Both the position numbers and the translations under genes were made by a program. 14,661 bases of DNA from CABMGU01 sp035292785 (lineage in GTDB: Archaea > Nanobdellota > Nanobdellia > Woesearchaeales > ARS49), in contig DATDPK010000065.1 of NCBI GenBank assembly GCA_035292785.1, positions 1 to 14,661 on the forward strand, written 5' to 3'. Positions within the stretch are counted from its first letter, which is position 1. Each line of letters opens with the position of its first letter. The notes beneath the pieces are model-generated. The model made no database searches. It was not told the DNA's origin and was given only the letters and a program-made list of their open reading frames with translations. This document shows positions 5,537 to 11,187 of this stretch, one piece after another.

Positions 5537-6229
5537 ATGGCTGAGATAAACTTACCAATCATAATAGGCGCAGCATTAATCGACGGAATAAACCCGTGCG
5601 CGTTTGGAGTATTGATATTCTTACTTGCATATCTCGCAAAAACAGCGCACAAATCACATATGCTGCTCAATGGATTGGTATACATATTCGCGGTCTTTTT
5701 AACATATCTTGCAGCAGGCCTTGTACTTCTGCCAATCATCAGGTCGCTTGCAGGATTCTCAGTAATTTCATATTATGTAATAGCCGGAATAGTCGGCTTA
5801 GCAGGATTAATTGAGATAAAAGATTTCTTCTGGTACGGCAAATGGTTTTCATTAGGAATAATACCATCAGAAACAAACAGAATCAAGCTCTATGTACAAA
5901 AAGTAGGAGACTCGCCATTTACAGCAGCATTCCTTGGAGTATTTGTCGCGCTTGTAGAACTGCCGTGCACAGGAGCAGTATATCTTGCAGTCCTTGCACT
6001 AATGTCATTAAGCGGGTTCACAGTGGGCAATTTCACCTTTTTGGTGATTTACAACCTGATATTCGTACTGCCACTTGTAATAATACTGATATTTGTGGTA
6101 AAGGGAATACATTGGTCAAGATTTGAAGAATGGAGGCAAAAACACAAAGGATGGATGAGATTATTCATCGGTCTGATGCTTGTAGGATTGGCAGTCTGGA
6201 TGATACAATTCACGACAACATTAGGTTAA
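5537..6229 (+). CDS. CcdA/DsbD-family transmembrane thiol electron transporter (second copy)
   Basis: A 230-residue polytopic membrane protein with about six helices. The two family redox cysteines are visible: Cys21 in DGINPCAFG within helix 1 and Cys144 in ELPCTGAVY after the central amphipathic region. Between them runs the usual reentrant and soluble loop (about 95-127). The family carries electrons from cytoplasmic thioredoxin outward. It is more distant from classical CcdA than the copy at the left edge (NPCAFG instead of APCIIP). No thioredoxin gene adjoins; the upstream exported His/Cys protein or its disulfides are the likely target, for example keeping metal-site thiols reduced. The gene stop abuts the stop of the convergent NUDIX gene with no base between. 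Confidence 0.9.
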   Translation: MAEINLPIIIGAALIDGINPCAFGVLIFLLAYLAKTAHKSHMLLNGLVYIFAVFLTYLAAGLVLLPIIRSLAGFSVISYYVIAGIVGLAGLIEIKDFFWYGKWFSLGIIPSETNRIKLYVQKVGDSPFTAAFLGVFVALVELPCTGAVYLAVLALMSLSGFTVGNFTFLVIYNLIFVLPLVIILIFVVKGIHWSRFEEWRQKHKGWMRLFIGLMLVGLAVWMIQFTTTLG

Positions 6230-6733
6230 TCATTTTTCGTTATACAACTTCCAAGCGTGCAAAAAACTCGGGTGGAAGAATTTTTCCCCTTTCTTGATTT
6301 CTTCTTCTAATTTCTTGATAGACCAGAAATCACCCTGCTTAACCTCATCCTCATCACGCATAACCTCGCCAGTGAAATCCTTGATGACAAACAAAGTTAC
6401 CAGCATCCTGTCTTCATCGTTATGCTCGCCAAACTTAATGAACTCCTTAAACAACTTTGGAGGAATGCAGACGCCCAATTCCTCGTGCAATTCACGCTCA
6501 GCAGCCTCCTTGTAAGCTTCTCCAGCAGAAACATGGCCGGATAAGGAAGCCTCCCAAAAACCAGGAAACCTGTCTTTTTTCAAACCGCGCTGCTGAACAA
6601 AAATCTCGCCCTTAGAATTGAAAATAAAGATTTGCACGCCGCGATGAAGCAAATTCTTCTTATGAACACTATTTCTATCGGCCTTGCCAACAAGATTATC
6701 GTGCGCATCAACAATGTCAAGTTCCTCTTTCAT
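6230..6733 (-). CDS. NUDIX hydrolase, YfcD/IPP-isomerase-like
   Basis: A 167-residue NUDIX protein with a complete box G66-x5-E72-x7-RELHEELGV (80-88), which binds divalent metal and hydrolyses nucleoside diphosphate-X bonds. The flanks HRGVQIFIF (30-38), QQRGLKKDRFPGFWE and SGHVSAGE resemble bacterial YfcD and the type I isopentenyl-diphosphate isomerase fold. Archaea usually carry the unrelated type II isomerase, so hydrolase is the safer call; isomerase activity cannot be excluded by eye. No Shine-Dalgarno sequence precedes ATG at 6733 and a TATA box lies 26 bases upstream, so the message is probably leaderless. It sits after the Fur-family gene on the same strand but has its own promoter. 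Confidence 0.9.
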   Translation of the reverse strand: MKEELDIVDAHDNLVGKADRNSVHKKNLLHRGVQIFIFNSKGEIFVQQRGLKKDRFPGFWEASLSGHVSAGEAYKEAAERELHEELGVCIPPKLFKEFIKFGEHNDEDRMLVTLFVIKDFTGEVMRDEDEVKQGDFWSIKKLEEEIKKGEKFFHPSFLHAWKLYNEK

Positions 6734-6753
6734 AAGCAGGAAAGAATAACAGT

Positions 6754-6764
6754 GGTATTTAATC
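6754..6764 (-). promoter_or_regulatory. TATA box of the NUDIX gene (leaderless)
   Basis: GATTAAATACC on the minus strand is centred about 26 bases before the ATG at 6733. The predicted start site coincides with the start codon, in line with the lack of a ribosome site. Confidence 0.55.
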
Positions 6765-6772
6765 TTTTTGAG

Positions 6773-7138
6773 CTATGTACAATTCCTGCACAATCCTTCA
6801 ACACTAATCTGGAATTGATTCACACTTCCATCAATTCTCTTTTTGAGAAAATCAAGTGAATGCACATTAAAATGAACGATTTTACCGCACTTTTTGCACA
6901 CAAAATGGCAATGGTCTTTCTTTGCTGTCGAATAAACTGTTTTTCCTTCGCACTCGTATGCGTATAAATCACCCGAATCTTTGGCGTCACGCAAAAACCG
7001 GTATACAGTGGCTATTCCAATTCGTGAATCATTTTTTCTAACACTCTCATACAATTCTTCGGCTGTAACAGTTTTTCTTTTCTCAATCTCGCTTCTAATA
7101 AGTTCTTTCTGACGAGTATTACGGCTTTGTCTTCCCAT
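6773..7138 (-). CDS. Fur-family metal-responsive repressor (Fur or Zur)
   Basis: A 121-residue dimeric metalloregulator. The N-terminal winged helix (about 8-60) includes GIATVYRFLRD (41-51), the DNA-reading helix of the family. The C-terminal part has the DHCHFVCKKCGKIVHF metal region (75-90) and a second CRNC pair (117-120). Cys81/Cys84/Cys117/Cys120 would hold the structural zinc, while His76, His78 and His89 can contribute the sensing site. Iron or zinc specificity cannot be read from the sequence; the divergent ZIP transporter gene and a cysteine-rich peptide nearby make zinc attractive. A near-perfect Fur box lies directly upstream of ATG at 7138, within the predicted transcription start, so it should repress itself. 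No ribosome site is present: leaderless. Confidence 0.93.
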   Translation of the reverse strand: MGRQSRNTRQKELIRSEIEKRKTVTAEELYESVRKNDSRIGIATVYRFLRDAKDSGDLYAYECEGKTVYSTAKKDHCHFVCKKCGKIVHFNVHSLDFLKKRIDGSVNQFQISVEGLCRNCT

Positions 7139-7159
7139 TAATGATAATCGTTATCAATA
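7139..7159. promoter_or_regulatory. Fur box (operator) between TATA box and fur start codon
   Basis: TGATAA-TCG-TTATCA (7142-7156) is a perfect 6-bp inverted repeat with a 3-base centre, embedded in AT-rich flanks, and closely matches the bacterial Fur consensus GATAATGATTATC. It ends 3 bases before the fur ATG and covers the expected start site, so bound repressor would block initiation. The divergent ZIP promoter begins about 57 bases away and may be influenced. Confidence 0.85.
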
Positions 7160-7162
7160 ACA

Positions 7163-7170
7163 TTTATAAA
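7163..7170 (-). promoter_or_regulatory. TATA box of the Fur-family gene
   Basis: TTTATAAA centred 28 bases before the ATG at 7138, predicting a start at about 7140 and a leaderless message. The box is symmetric, so it could also fire towards the ZIP gene, giving that message a leader of about 50 bases. Confidence 0.65.
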
Positions 7171-7215
7171 TATTTGCACTATCCGTAAAAGATATGAATA
7201 ATTCCATTACAAACC

Positions 7216-7223
7216 TTTATAAA
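7216..7223 (+). promoter_or_regulatory. TATA box of the ZIP transporter gene
   Basis: TTTATAAA centred 27 bases before ATG at 7247, preceded by an ACC-containing BRE-like stretch. Initiation would fall on the start codon. The GAGGTGGTGA sequence at 7232-7241 looks like a ribosome site but would then be untranscribed unless initiation occurs further upstream. Confidence 0.55.
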
Positions 7224-7246
7224 TATCCAGTGAGGTGGTGATACTG

Positions 7247-7996
7247 ATGGTTTTAACACAAATTCTTGTATCAGTAATCATAGTCAGTCTTGTGTCATTT
7301 GTAGGCGTATTAACCCTATACTTGCGCCCAAGACTGCTTGACAAAATACTATTTGCACTGGTAAGCTTTGCAGCAGGAGCATTATTGGGAGCTGCATTCT
7401 TAGACCTTTTACCAGAAGCATTTGAAAAAACAGGAGAATCAGTTTTCTTATTCGCACTTATAGGCGTGGTTGTGTTTTATTTTATAGAAACATTCTTTTA
7501 TTGGTACCACTGCCATTATGGACATCACCACCATCACAAGCACCACAAAGTGCATCCATTTGCCTGGCTGAACTTATTTGGGGACGCGGTGCATAACTTT
7601 GTAGATGGAATGATAATCGCTGCGGCATATCTCGCAAGCATACCTGTTGGAATAGCAACAACAGTTGCAGTAATTCTTCACGAAATACCACAAGAACTCG
7701 GAGATTTTGGAATATTGGTATTTGGAGGAATATCGCGCGCAAAAGCATTATTCTTCAACTTTTTATCAGCATTAACAGCGGTGCTTGGGGCAATGCTGGT
7801 ATATAATTTCAGCTCAACATTGGATTTAAGCGCATTCTTAGTGCCATTTGCAGCAGGCGGATTCATTTACATAGCAAGCGCAGACTTACTGCCAGAACTG
7901 CACAAAGAAAGAAACGTCAACAAGGCAATAATACAATTATTCTTCTTCCTGCTCGGCGTAGCAGTCCTATGGATAATGACTTCTATAGTGCATTAA
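7247..7996 (+). CDS. ZIP-family metal transporter with His-rich loop
   Basis: ZIP proteins import zinc or iron(II) into the cytoplasm. The 249-residue protein has about eight predicted helices. Helix 4 carries HNFVDGMII (His116, Asp120) and helix 5 carries HEIPQELGDF (His145, Glu146, Glu150, Asp153), the paired metal sites of the family. The loop before helix 4 is a histidine cluster (10 His in residues 88-103), typical of cytoplasmic metal-sensing loops. ATG at 7247 is chosen over GTG at 7235 because the GAGGTGGTGA ribosome-like sequence overlaps the latter and the TATA spacing fits the ATG. It is divergent from the Fur-family gene and convergent with, overlapping by 2 bases, the eight-cysteine peptide gene. 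Likely induced when the regulated metal is scarce. Confidence 0.95.
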   Translation: MVLTQILVSVIIVSLVSFVGVLTLYLRPRLLDKILFALVSFAAGALLGAAFLDLLPEAFEKTGESVFLFALIGVVVFYFIETFFYWYHCHYGHHHHHKHHKVHPFAWLNLFGDAVHNFVDGMIIAAAYLASIPVGIATTVAVILHEIPQELGDFGILVFGGISRAKALFFNFLSALTAVLGAMLVYNFSSTLDLSAFLVPFAAGGFIYIASADLLPELHKERNVNKAIIQLFFFLLGVAVLWIMTSIVH

Positions 7997-8082
7997 CAAG
8001 AACAACAGCTATTGCACTGACCGCAGCCACGGCACGTATTGCCAGACAAACCACAGCCGTTACACAAATCCAAAACCATCAT
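7993..8082 (-). CDS. 29-residue eight-cysteine peptide, metallothionein-like
   Basis: A very short gene supported by a strong ribosome site: GGGGGGTG (8088-8095, minus strand) lies 5 bases before ATG at 8082. The same G-rich site precedes the peroxiredoxin gene. Eight of 29 residues are cysteine: C7-x2-C10, C17-x2-C20-x2-C23-x2-C26-C27-x-C29, with Gly/Asn/Ser between and no aromatic residues. Such density resembles metallothioneins or other cysteine-cluster peptides that bind several zinc or copper ions; no family can be named by eye. Its stop TAA (7993-7995) overlaps the stop of the ZIP gene (7994-7996) on the other strand. Beside a Fur-family regulator and a metal importer, a storage or buffering role is a reasonable inference. 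Confidence 0.75.
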   Translation of the reverse strand: MMVLDLCNGCGLSGNTCRGCGQCNSCCSC

Positions 8083-8119
8083 AACAACACCCCCCTTTAA
8101 GGCTATGTAATATATTTGG

Positions 8120-8128
8120 GTTTATTAA
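8120..8128 (-). promoter_or_regulatory. Possible TATA box of the eight-cysteine peptide gene
   Basis: TTAATAAAC on the minus strand, about 42 bases before ATG at 8082. Initiation near 8098 would give a 15-base leader that includes the G-rich ribosome site. A second AT-rich candidate (AAATATATTA near 8107-8116) would start inside that site and is less likely. Confidence 0.35.
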
Positions 8129-8139
8129 GCTTTACCTAA

Positions 8140-8526
8140 TCAATAAAACTTTGAGCATTCGATATAATCGATTACCTGCCCTTCTTTGCCCACCATTTTC
8201 AACGCCTTGTCAACAAGAACTCCACAGAGCTGCTTGAGGTTCATATCGTAAATCTCATAATTCGTTGTTTTATCTATCAATACAATAAGTTTTATTGGAG
8301 CAGTGCCGATATGCGTAAGAAACTTTTTATCTTTTGTGATGATAATCCTGTCGATGCCCAAATTCATTTTCTGTTCAACAATACGTGCAATAATGATTGG
8401 ATCGTCTGTCTGCATTGGAAGACCGATTTCAGGTTCGTAAGGCAAAAAAGTGCTATGACCCATTGTGCGCAAAATTGGTTGTAATGGTGCTAAGTTATGT
8501 TCTAGAAGAAAGAATAATTGAGCCAT
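8140..8526 (-). CDS. DUF5615/PIN-like putative toxin nuclease
   Basis: A 128-residue protein (from ATG at 8526; TTG one codon upstream is possible). It follows the DUF5615 pattern: an N-terminal strand LFFLLEHNLAP (about 4-14) in place of the usual LLDENLPP, a TMGH turn, TDDPIIIARIVE (40-51) and DRIIITKDKKFL (59-70). DUF5615 proteins are PIN-like, Mg-dependent RNases paired with DUF433 proteins. The acidic residues are only partly kept: Glu9 and His10 replace the Asp-Glu pair, Asp41/42 and Asp66 remain, and KDKKF replaces the common RDKDF. It may thus be a weakened or altered nuclease. The partner gene lies 17 bases upstream on the same strand. Pairing and fold are the main evidence. Confidence 0.7.
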   Translation of the reverse strand: MAQLFFLLEHNLAPLQPILRTMGHSTFLPYEPEIGLPMQTDDPIIIARIVEQKMNLGIDRIIITKDKKFLTHIGTAPIKLIVLIDKTTNYEIYDMNLKQLCGVLVDKALKMVGKEGQVIDYIECSKFY

Positions 8527-8543
8527 CAATGATTGGCTAACAT

Positions 8544-8933
8544 TTATTGATATAAATCTTGTGGTACGGGGCTGCCATAGGTATCCTCAAAATCCCTTAC
8601 AACTTTGTCGTGGTTTCTCATAAGAAAAGCATACGCAGCATCAATTGCTTCAGGCGGTATAATTCCCCCATATATGTACCTTTCAAAGCCGACTGGTTTT
8701 CTTAACGACAACGTATCGCCCACAATCTCGCAAACCATGACAGGTGTGCCTATGATACACGCCCTTCCATCTTTAAATTGCGGATCGACAGCAATTTGCG
8801 ATGCTATGACAGTATCGAGTGCGGTTTCACTAATGTGTCCGTTTGAAAAGAACCTATTTGGATTGGCAGCATACTTTCTAACCATTTCCCTCAAACGATC
8901 GCTTACAAATAACCCATTTGTTGCTTCCACCAT
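8544..8933 (-). CDS. DUF433-family putative antitoxin
   Basis: A 129-residue protein whose central part IAVDPQFKDGRACIIGTPVMV (47-67) matches the DUF433 hallmark, roughly I-x-DP-x4-G-x-x-x-I-x-GT-x-V, followed by a helical region IPPEAIDAAYAFLMRNHDKV (92-111) that corresponds to the family's C-terminal helices. DUF433 proteins have a helix-turn-helix fold and act as antitoxins to DUF5615 partners, here encoded 17 bases downstream. The N-terminal 45 residues are extra relative to the minimal domain and may bind DNA or the partner. TATA box GTTTATAAG is centred 26 bases before ATG at 8933 and no ribosome site is seen, so the operon message is probably leaderless. Confidence 0.75.
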   Translation of the reverse strand: MVEATNGLFVSDRLREMVRKYAANPNRFFSNGHISETALDTVIASQIAVDPQFKDGRACIIGTPVMVCEIVGDTLSLRKPVGFERYIYGGIIPPEAIDAAYAFLMRNHDKVVRDFEDTYGSPVPQDLYQ

Positions 8934-8955
8934 AGTGAATTTTATGTTTTTGATG

Positions 8956-8963
8956 CTTATAAA
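8956..8963 (-). promoter_or_regulatory. TATA box of the toxin-antitoxin pair (leaderless)
   Basis: TTTATAAG on the minus strand, centred 26 bases before the ATG at 8933, in the 63-base gap after the S10 gene. It gives the pair its own transcription apart from the EF-1A/S10 operon. Confidence 0.6.
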
Positions 8964-8996
8964 CCCTTCGGAAAATCTTGTTAGAAAACTTATGGA

Positions 8997-9308
8997 TTAA
9001 ACATCAATCATTTCTATTTCAATGTTAAGCCCTTCAGGTATAGGAACGCGCATAACCAATCTCAAAGCACGTTCATCAAGACCAAGGTCAATCAAACGCT
9101 TGTGAACACGCATCTCATACCTTTCCCAAGTAGAAGTGCCCTGACCGCAAGGAGAACGACGAGTAGCAAGTTTCAAACGCTTTGTAGGCAGAGGAATAGG
9201 GCCGCGGACATCAACACCAGTCTTGTCAGCAATGTCTTTAATAAACGCACAAGTCTGATTGAGCTTATCAATGTCCACACTCGCCAACTTAATCCTTGCT
9301 TTTTGCAT
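8997..9308 (-). CDS. rps10: Small ribosomal subunit protein uS10
   Basis: A 103-residue S10, the length usual in archaea, when started at ATG 9308 (an in-frame TTG two codons upstream is less likely). Recognisable parts are KARIKLAS at the N-terminus, the loop GPIPLPTKRLKLATRRSPCG (37-56) that reaches into the 30S head, the RYEMRVHKRLIDL segment and the terminal IPEGLNIEIEMIDV. It follows EF-1A by 32 bases, the conserved end of the archaeal str grouping, and is probably co-transcribed with it. A small inverted repeat lies in the gap. No convincing Shine-Dalgarno sequence precedes it. Confidence 0.95.
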   Translation of the reverse strand: MQKARIKLASVDIDKLNQTCAFIKDIADKTGVDVRGPIPLPTKRLKLATRRSPCGQGTSTWERYEMRVHKRLIDLGLDERALRLVMRVPIPEGLNIEIEMIDV

Positions 9309-9340
9309 AATCAAAAAACTGCGAATCTCTTGTTCGCAAT

Positions 9341-10618
9341 TTATTTTTTAACGTAATCAACGCACATGCCTGCAGCAACAGTATTGCCTGAGTCACGCAC
9401 TGCAAACCTGCCCAATGGCGGGAATTCCTTAACCTTCTCAATAACAAGAGGCTGCATTGGCTTTACTTTTACAACGCAAGCATCTCCGTTCTTGACAAAG
9501 TCAGGGTGTTCTGCCAAAGTTTCGCCAGTTGCCGGATTAATCTTCTTGACAATCTCGGTAATCTGACAGGCAACCTGAGCAGTGTGAATGTGGAACACAG
9601 GAGTGTAGCCAACAGTCACAACAGTCGGATGGTTCAAAATAATCATATTAGCAGTGAACTCAATAGCAACGTTTGGAGGGCTGTCAATAGGGCCAACAAC
9701 GTCTCCGCGCGCAATGTCCTTCTTCTCAATGCCACGCACGTTGAAACCAACGTTATCACCAGGCTCTGCTTCCTGCAACTGCTCGTGGTGCATCTCGATG
9801 GTCTTAACTTCGCCTGTGATTCCCTTACCTTCACGCGCAGGAGTCACTATAATCTTCTGGCCAAGCTTCATAATTCCTGTCTCAACTTTACCAACAGGAA
9901 CAACTCCAATGCCGGTAATGTTGTAAACGTCCTGAAGAGGAAGTCTCAAAGGCAAATTTGTAGGCTTTTGAGCCGGCTTCAAGTTATCCAAAGATTCAAG
10001 CAAAGTTGGACCAGAGTACCAAGGCATATTGCCAAGCTTCTTGACAAGGTTTTCTCCAGGGTATGAAGCAATCGGCACAACCTGAACATCGTCAATCTTG
10101 TAACCAACACTCTTCAACAAGTCCTGAGCTGCTTTCTTTGTTTCCTCGAACTTCTTCTGGTCATACTTGTTCAAGTCCTGCTTGTTGCAGGCAACAATAA
10201 GCTGCTGAACACCAAGCGTCTTGCACAAGAAAGCGTGCTCCTTAGTCTGGGCTTGAATACCCTCAGTACCAATAACGAGCACAGCAGCATCTGCCTGAGA
10301 TGCACCTGTAATCATATTCTTGATAAAGTCCCTGTGTCCAGGTGCGTCTATAATTGTAAAGTCATATTTTGCAGTCTGGAACTTCTTGTGAGACAAGTCA
10401 ATGGTAATACCACGAGTCTGCTCTTCCTTCAAAGTGTCCATAACGAACGCAAACTCGAAACCTGACTTTCCAAGCTCCTGCGCTTTTTCCTTCAATTTAC
10501 GCATTGTCTGTTCATCAACAGTACCTGCATCGAAAAGCAGTCTTCCAACTGTAGTTGACTTACCGTGGTCAACGTGACCGACGAATACTATGTTTAAGTG
10601 TGGTTTTCCTTTTGCCAT
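9341..10618 (-). CDS. tuf: Translation elongation factor 1A (EF-1A)
   Basis: A 425-residue GTPase that delivers aminoacyl-tRNA to the ribosomal A site. All G motifs are present: GHVDHGKST (14-22), RGIT (69-72), DAPGH (91-95), NKQD (145-148, with Gln where most archaeal proteins have Met) and the IASYPGEN segment for G5 (183-190). Domains 2 and 3 follow, with GKVETG and the terminal GRFAVRDSGNTVAAG. Length is typical of archaeal EF-1A. ATG at 10618 follows an AGGAGGGG ribosome site. TATA box TTTATAAA at 10669-10676 gives a leader of about 28 bases. It heads an operon with S10. Confidence 0.98.
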   Translation of the reverse strand: MAKGKPHLNIVFVGHVDHGKSTTVGRLLFDAGTVDEQTMRKLKEKAQELGKSGFEFAFVMDTLKEEQTRGITIDLSHKKFQTAKYDFTIIDAPGHRDFIKNMITGASQADAAVLVIGTEGIQAQTKEHAFLCKTLGVQQLIVACNKQDLNKYDQKKFEETKKAAQDLLKSVGYKIDDVQVVPIASYPGENLVKKLGNMPWYSGPTLLESLDNLKPAQKPTNLPLRLPLQDVYNITGIGVVPVGKVETGIMKLGQKIIVTPAREGKGITGEVKTIEMHHEQLQEAEPGDNVGFNVRGIEKKDIARGDVVGPIDSPPNVAIEFTANMIILNHPTVVTVGYTPVFHIHTAQVACQITEIVKKINPATGETLAEHPDFVKNGDACVVKVKPMQPLVIEKVKEFPPLGRFAVRDSGNTVAAGMCVDYVKK

Positions 10619-10668
10619 ATGATACCCCTCCTATGAGTATTAATAAGAATGAAAAAGTCAAGAGGAGG

Positions 10669-10676
10669 TTTATAAA
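10669..10676 (-). promoter_or_regulatory. TATA box of the EF-1A/S10 operon
   Basis: TTTATAAA with CC upstream on the minus strand, centred 54 bases before ATG at 10618. Initiation near 10646 leaves a leader of about 28 bases with the AGGAGGGG ribosome site, fitting a highly expressed gene. It lies in the 164-base gap shared with the divergent secreted protein gene; the rest of this gap shows no gene or clear element beyond a weak CGTTTAAGG near 10747. Confidence 0.65.
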
Positions 10677-10782
10677 GGTTGTGGTTTGCAGAAGGGAAAA
10701 ACCATACTGTTTGTCACCCAACTGATACGGCAAAACATTAAGAAACCGTTTAAGGCAGCCGATATTAAAAGAGGTGAACATA

Positions 10783-11187
10783 GTGAGGTGGCTTATCATC
10801 AGCTTATTAATAATTCCACTGGCAACAGCAAAAGTGCTGATGACATACCCTCCTTCTTTTGAAGAAACAATAGACCCAAGAGAAAGACTATTGGACCCGC
10901 ATATTTATCCCGGTCAGACCATAATATCAAGCGAACGCTTTCTGGAAGACCCGATGAGGCCGGGCACAAGCACAGTCAGGTGGACAAAACTCGCAAGCTA
11001 CAGCATAAACCTTGACAGAATTCATTTGTTAAGAGGAAGCTATACTTTCATAATCAAAAGCAGATACGGTCCAGAAATCAGGCAACTGCAATTTGAAACC
11101 ACAAAAATATACCTGAAGCCAAACTATTACAAAATAAGATACGACAAAGAAACACAAACAATCTGGCTGGCGAAGTATGCGGACTAA
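10783..11187 (+). CDS. Small secreted protein of unknown function
   Basis: A 134-residue protein that I do not recognise. It starts with a signal peptide (about 1-16, MRWLIISLLIIPLATA with cleavage before Lys17), followed by a mostly beta and charged mature part with no cysteine, no second membrane helix and several aromatic residues (GSYTFIIKSRYG near 85-96, YYKIRYDKETQTIWLAKY near the end). GTG at 10783 is chosen because a GAGGTGA ribosome site (10771-10777) lies 5 bases before it; the GTG at 10774 overlaps that site. It lies alone on the plus strand between EF-1A and EF-2 genes; its stop overlaps that of EF-2 by 2 bases. Context gives no role. Confidence 0.75.
   Translation: MRWLIISLLIIPLATAKVLMTYPPSFEETIDPRERLLDPHIYPGQTIISSERFLEDPMRPGTSTVRWTKLASYSINLDRIHLLRGSYTFIIKSRYGPEIRQLQFETTKIYLKPNYYKIRYDKETQTIWLAKYAD

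Noticed and set aside
6230..6733. Type I isopentenyl-diphosphate isomerase as a firm call
   Set aside because: The fold and flanking motifs are similar, but the complete NUDIX box favours a hydrolase and archaea normally use the type II isomerase; without alignment the isomerase residues cannot be confirmed.
9506..10066. A 186-codon open frame on the plus strand
   Set aside because: Antisense to EF-1A, whose motifs are unambiguous; the frame is a by-product of codon bias.
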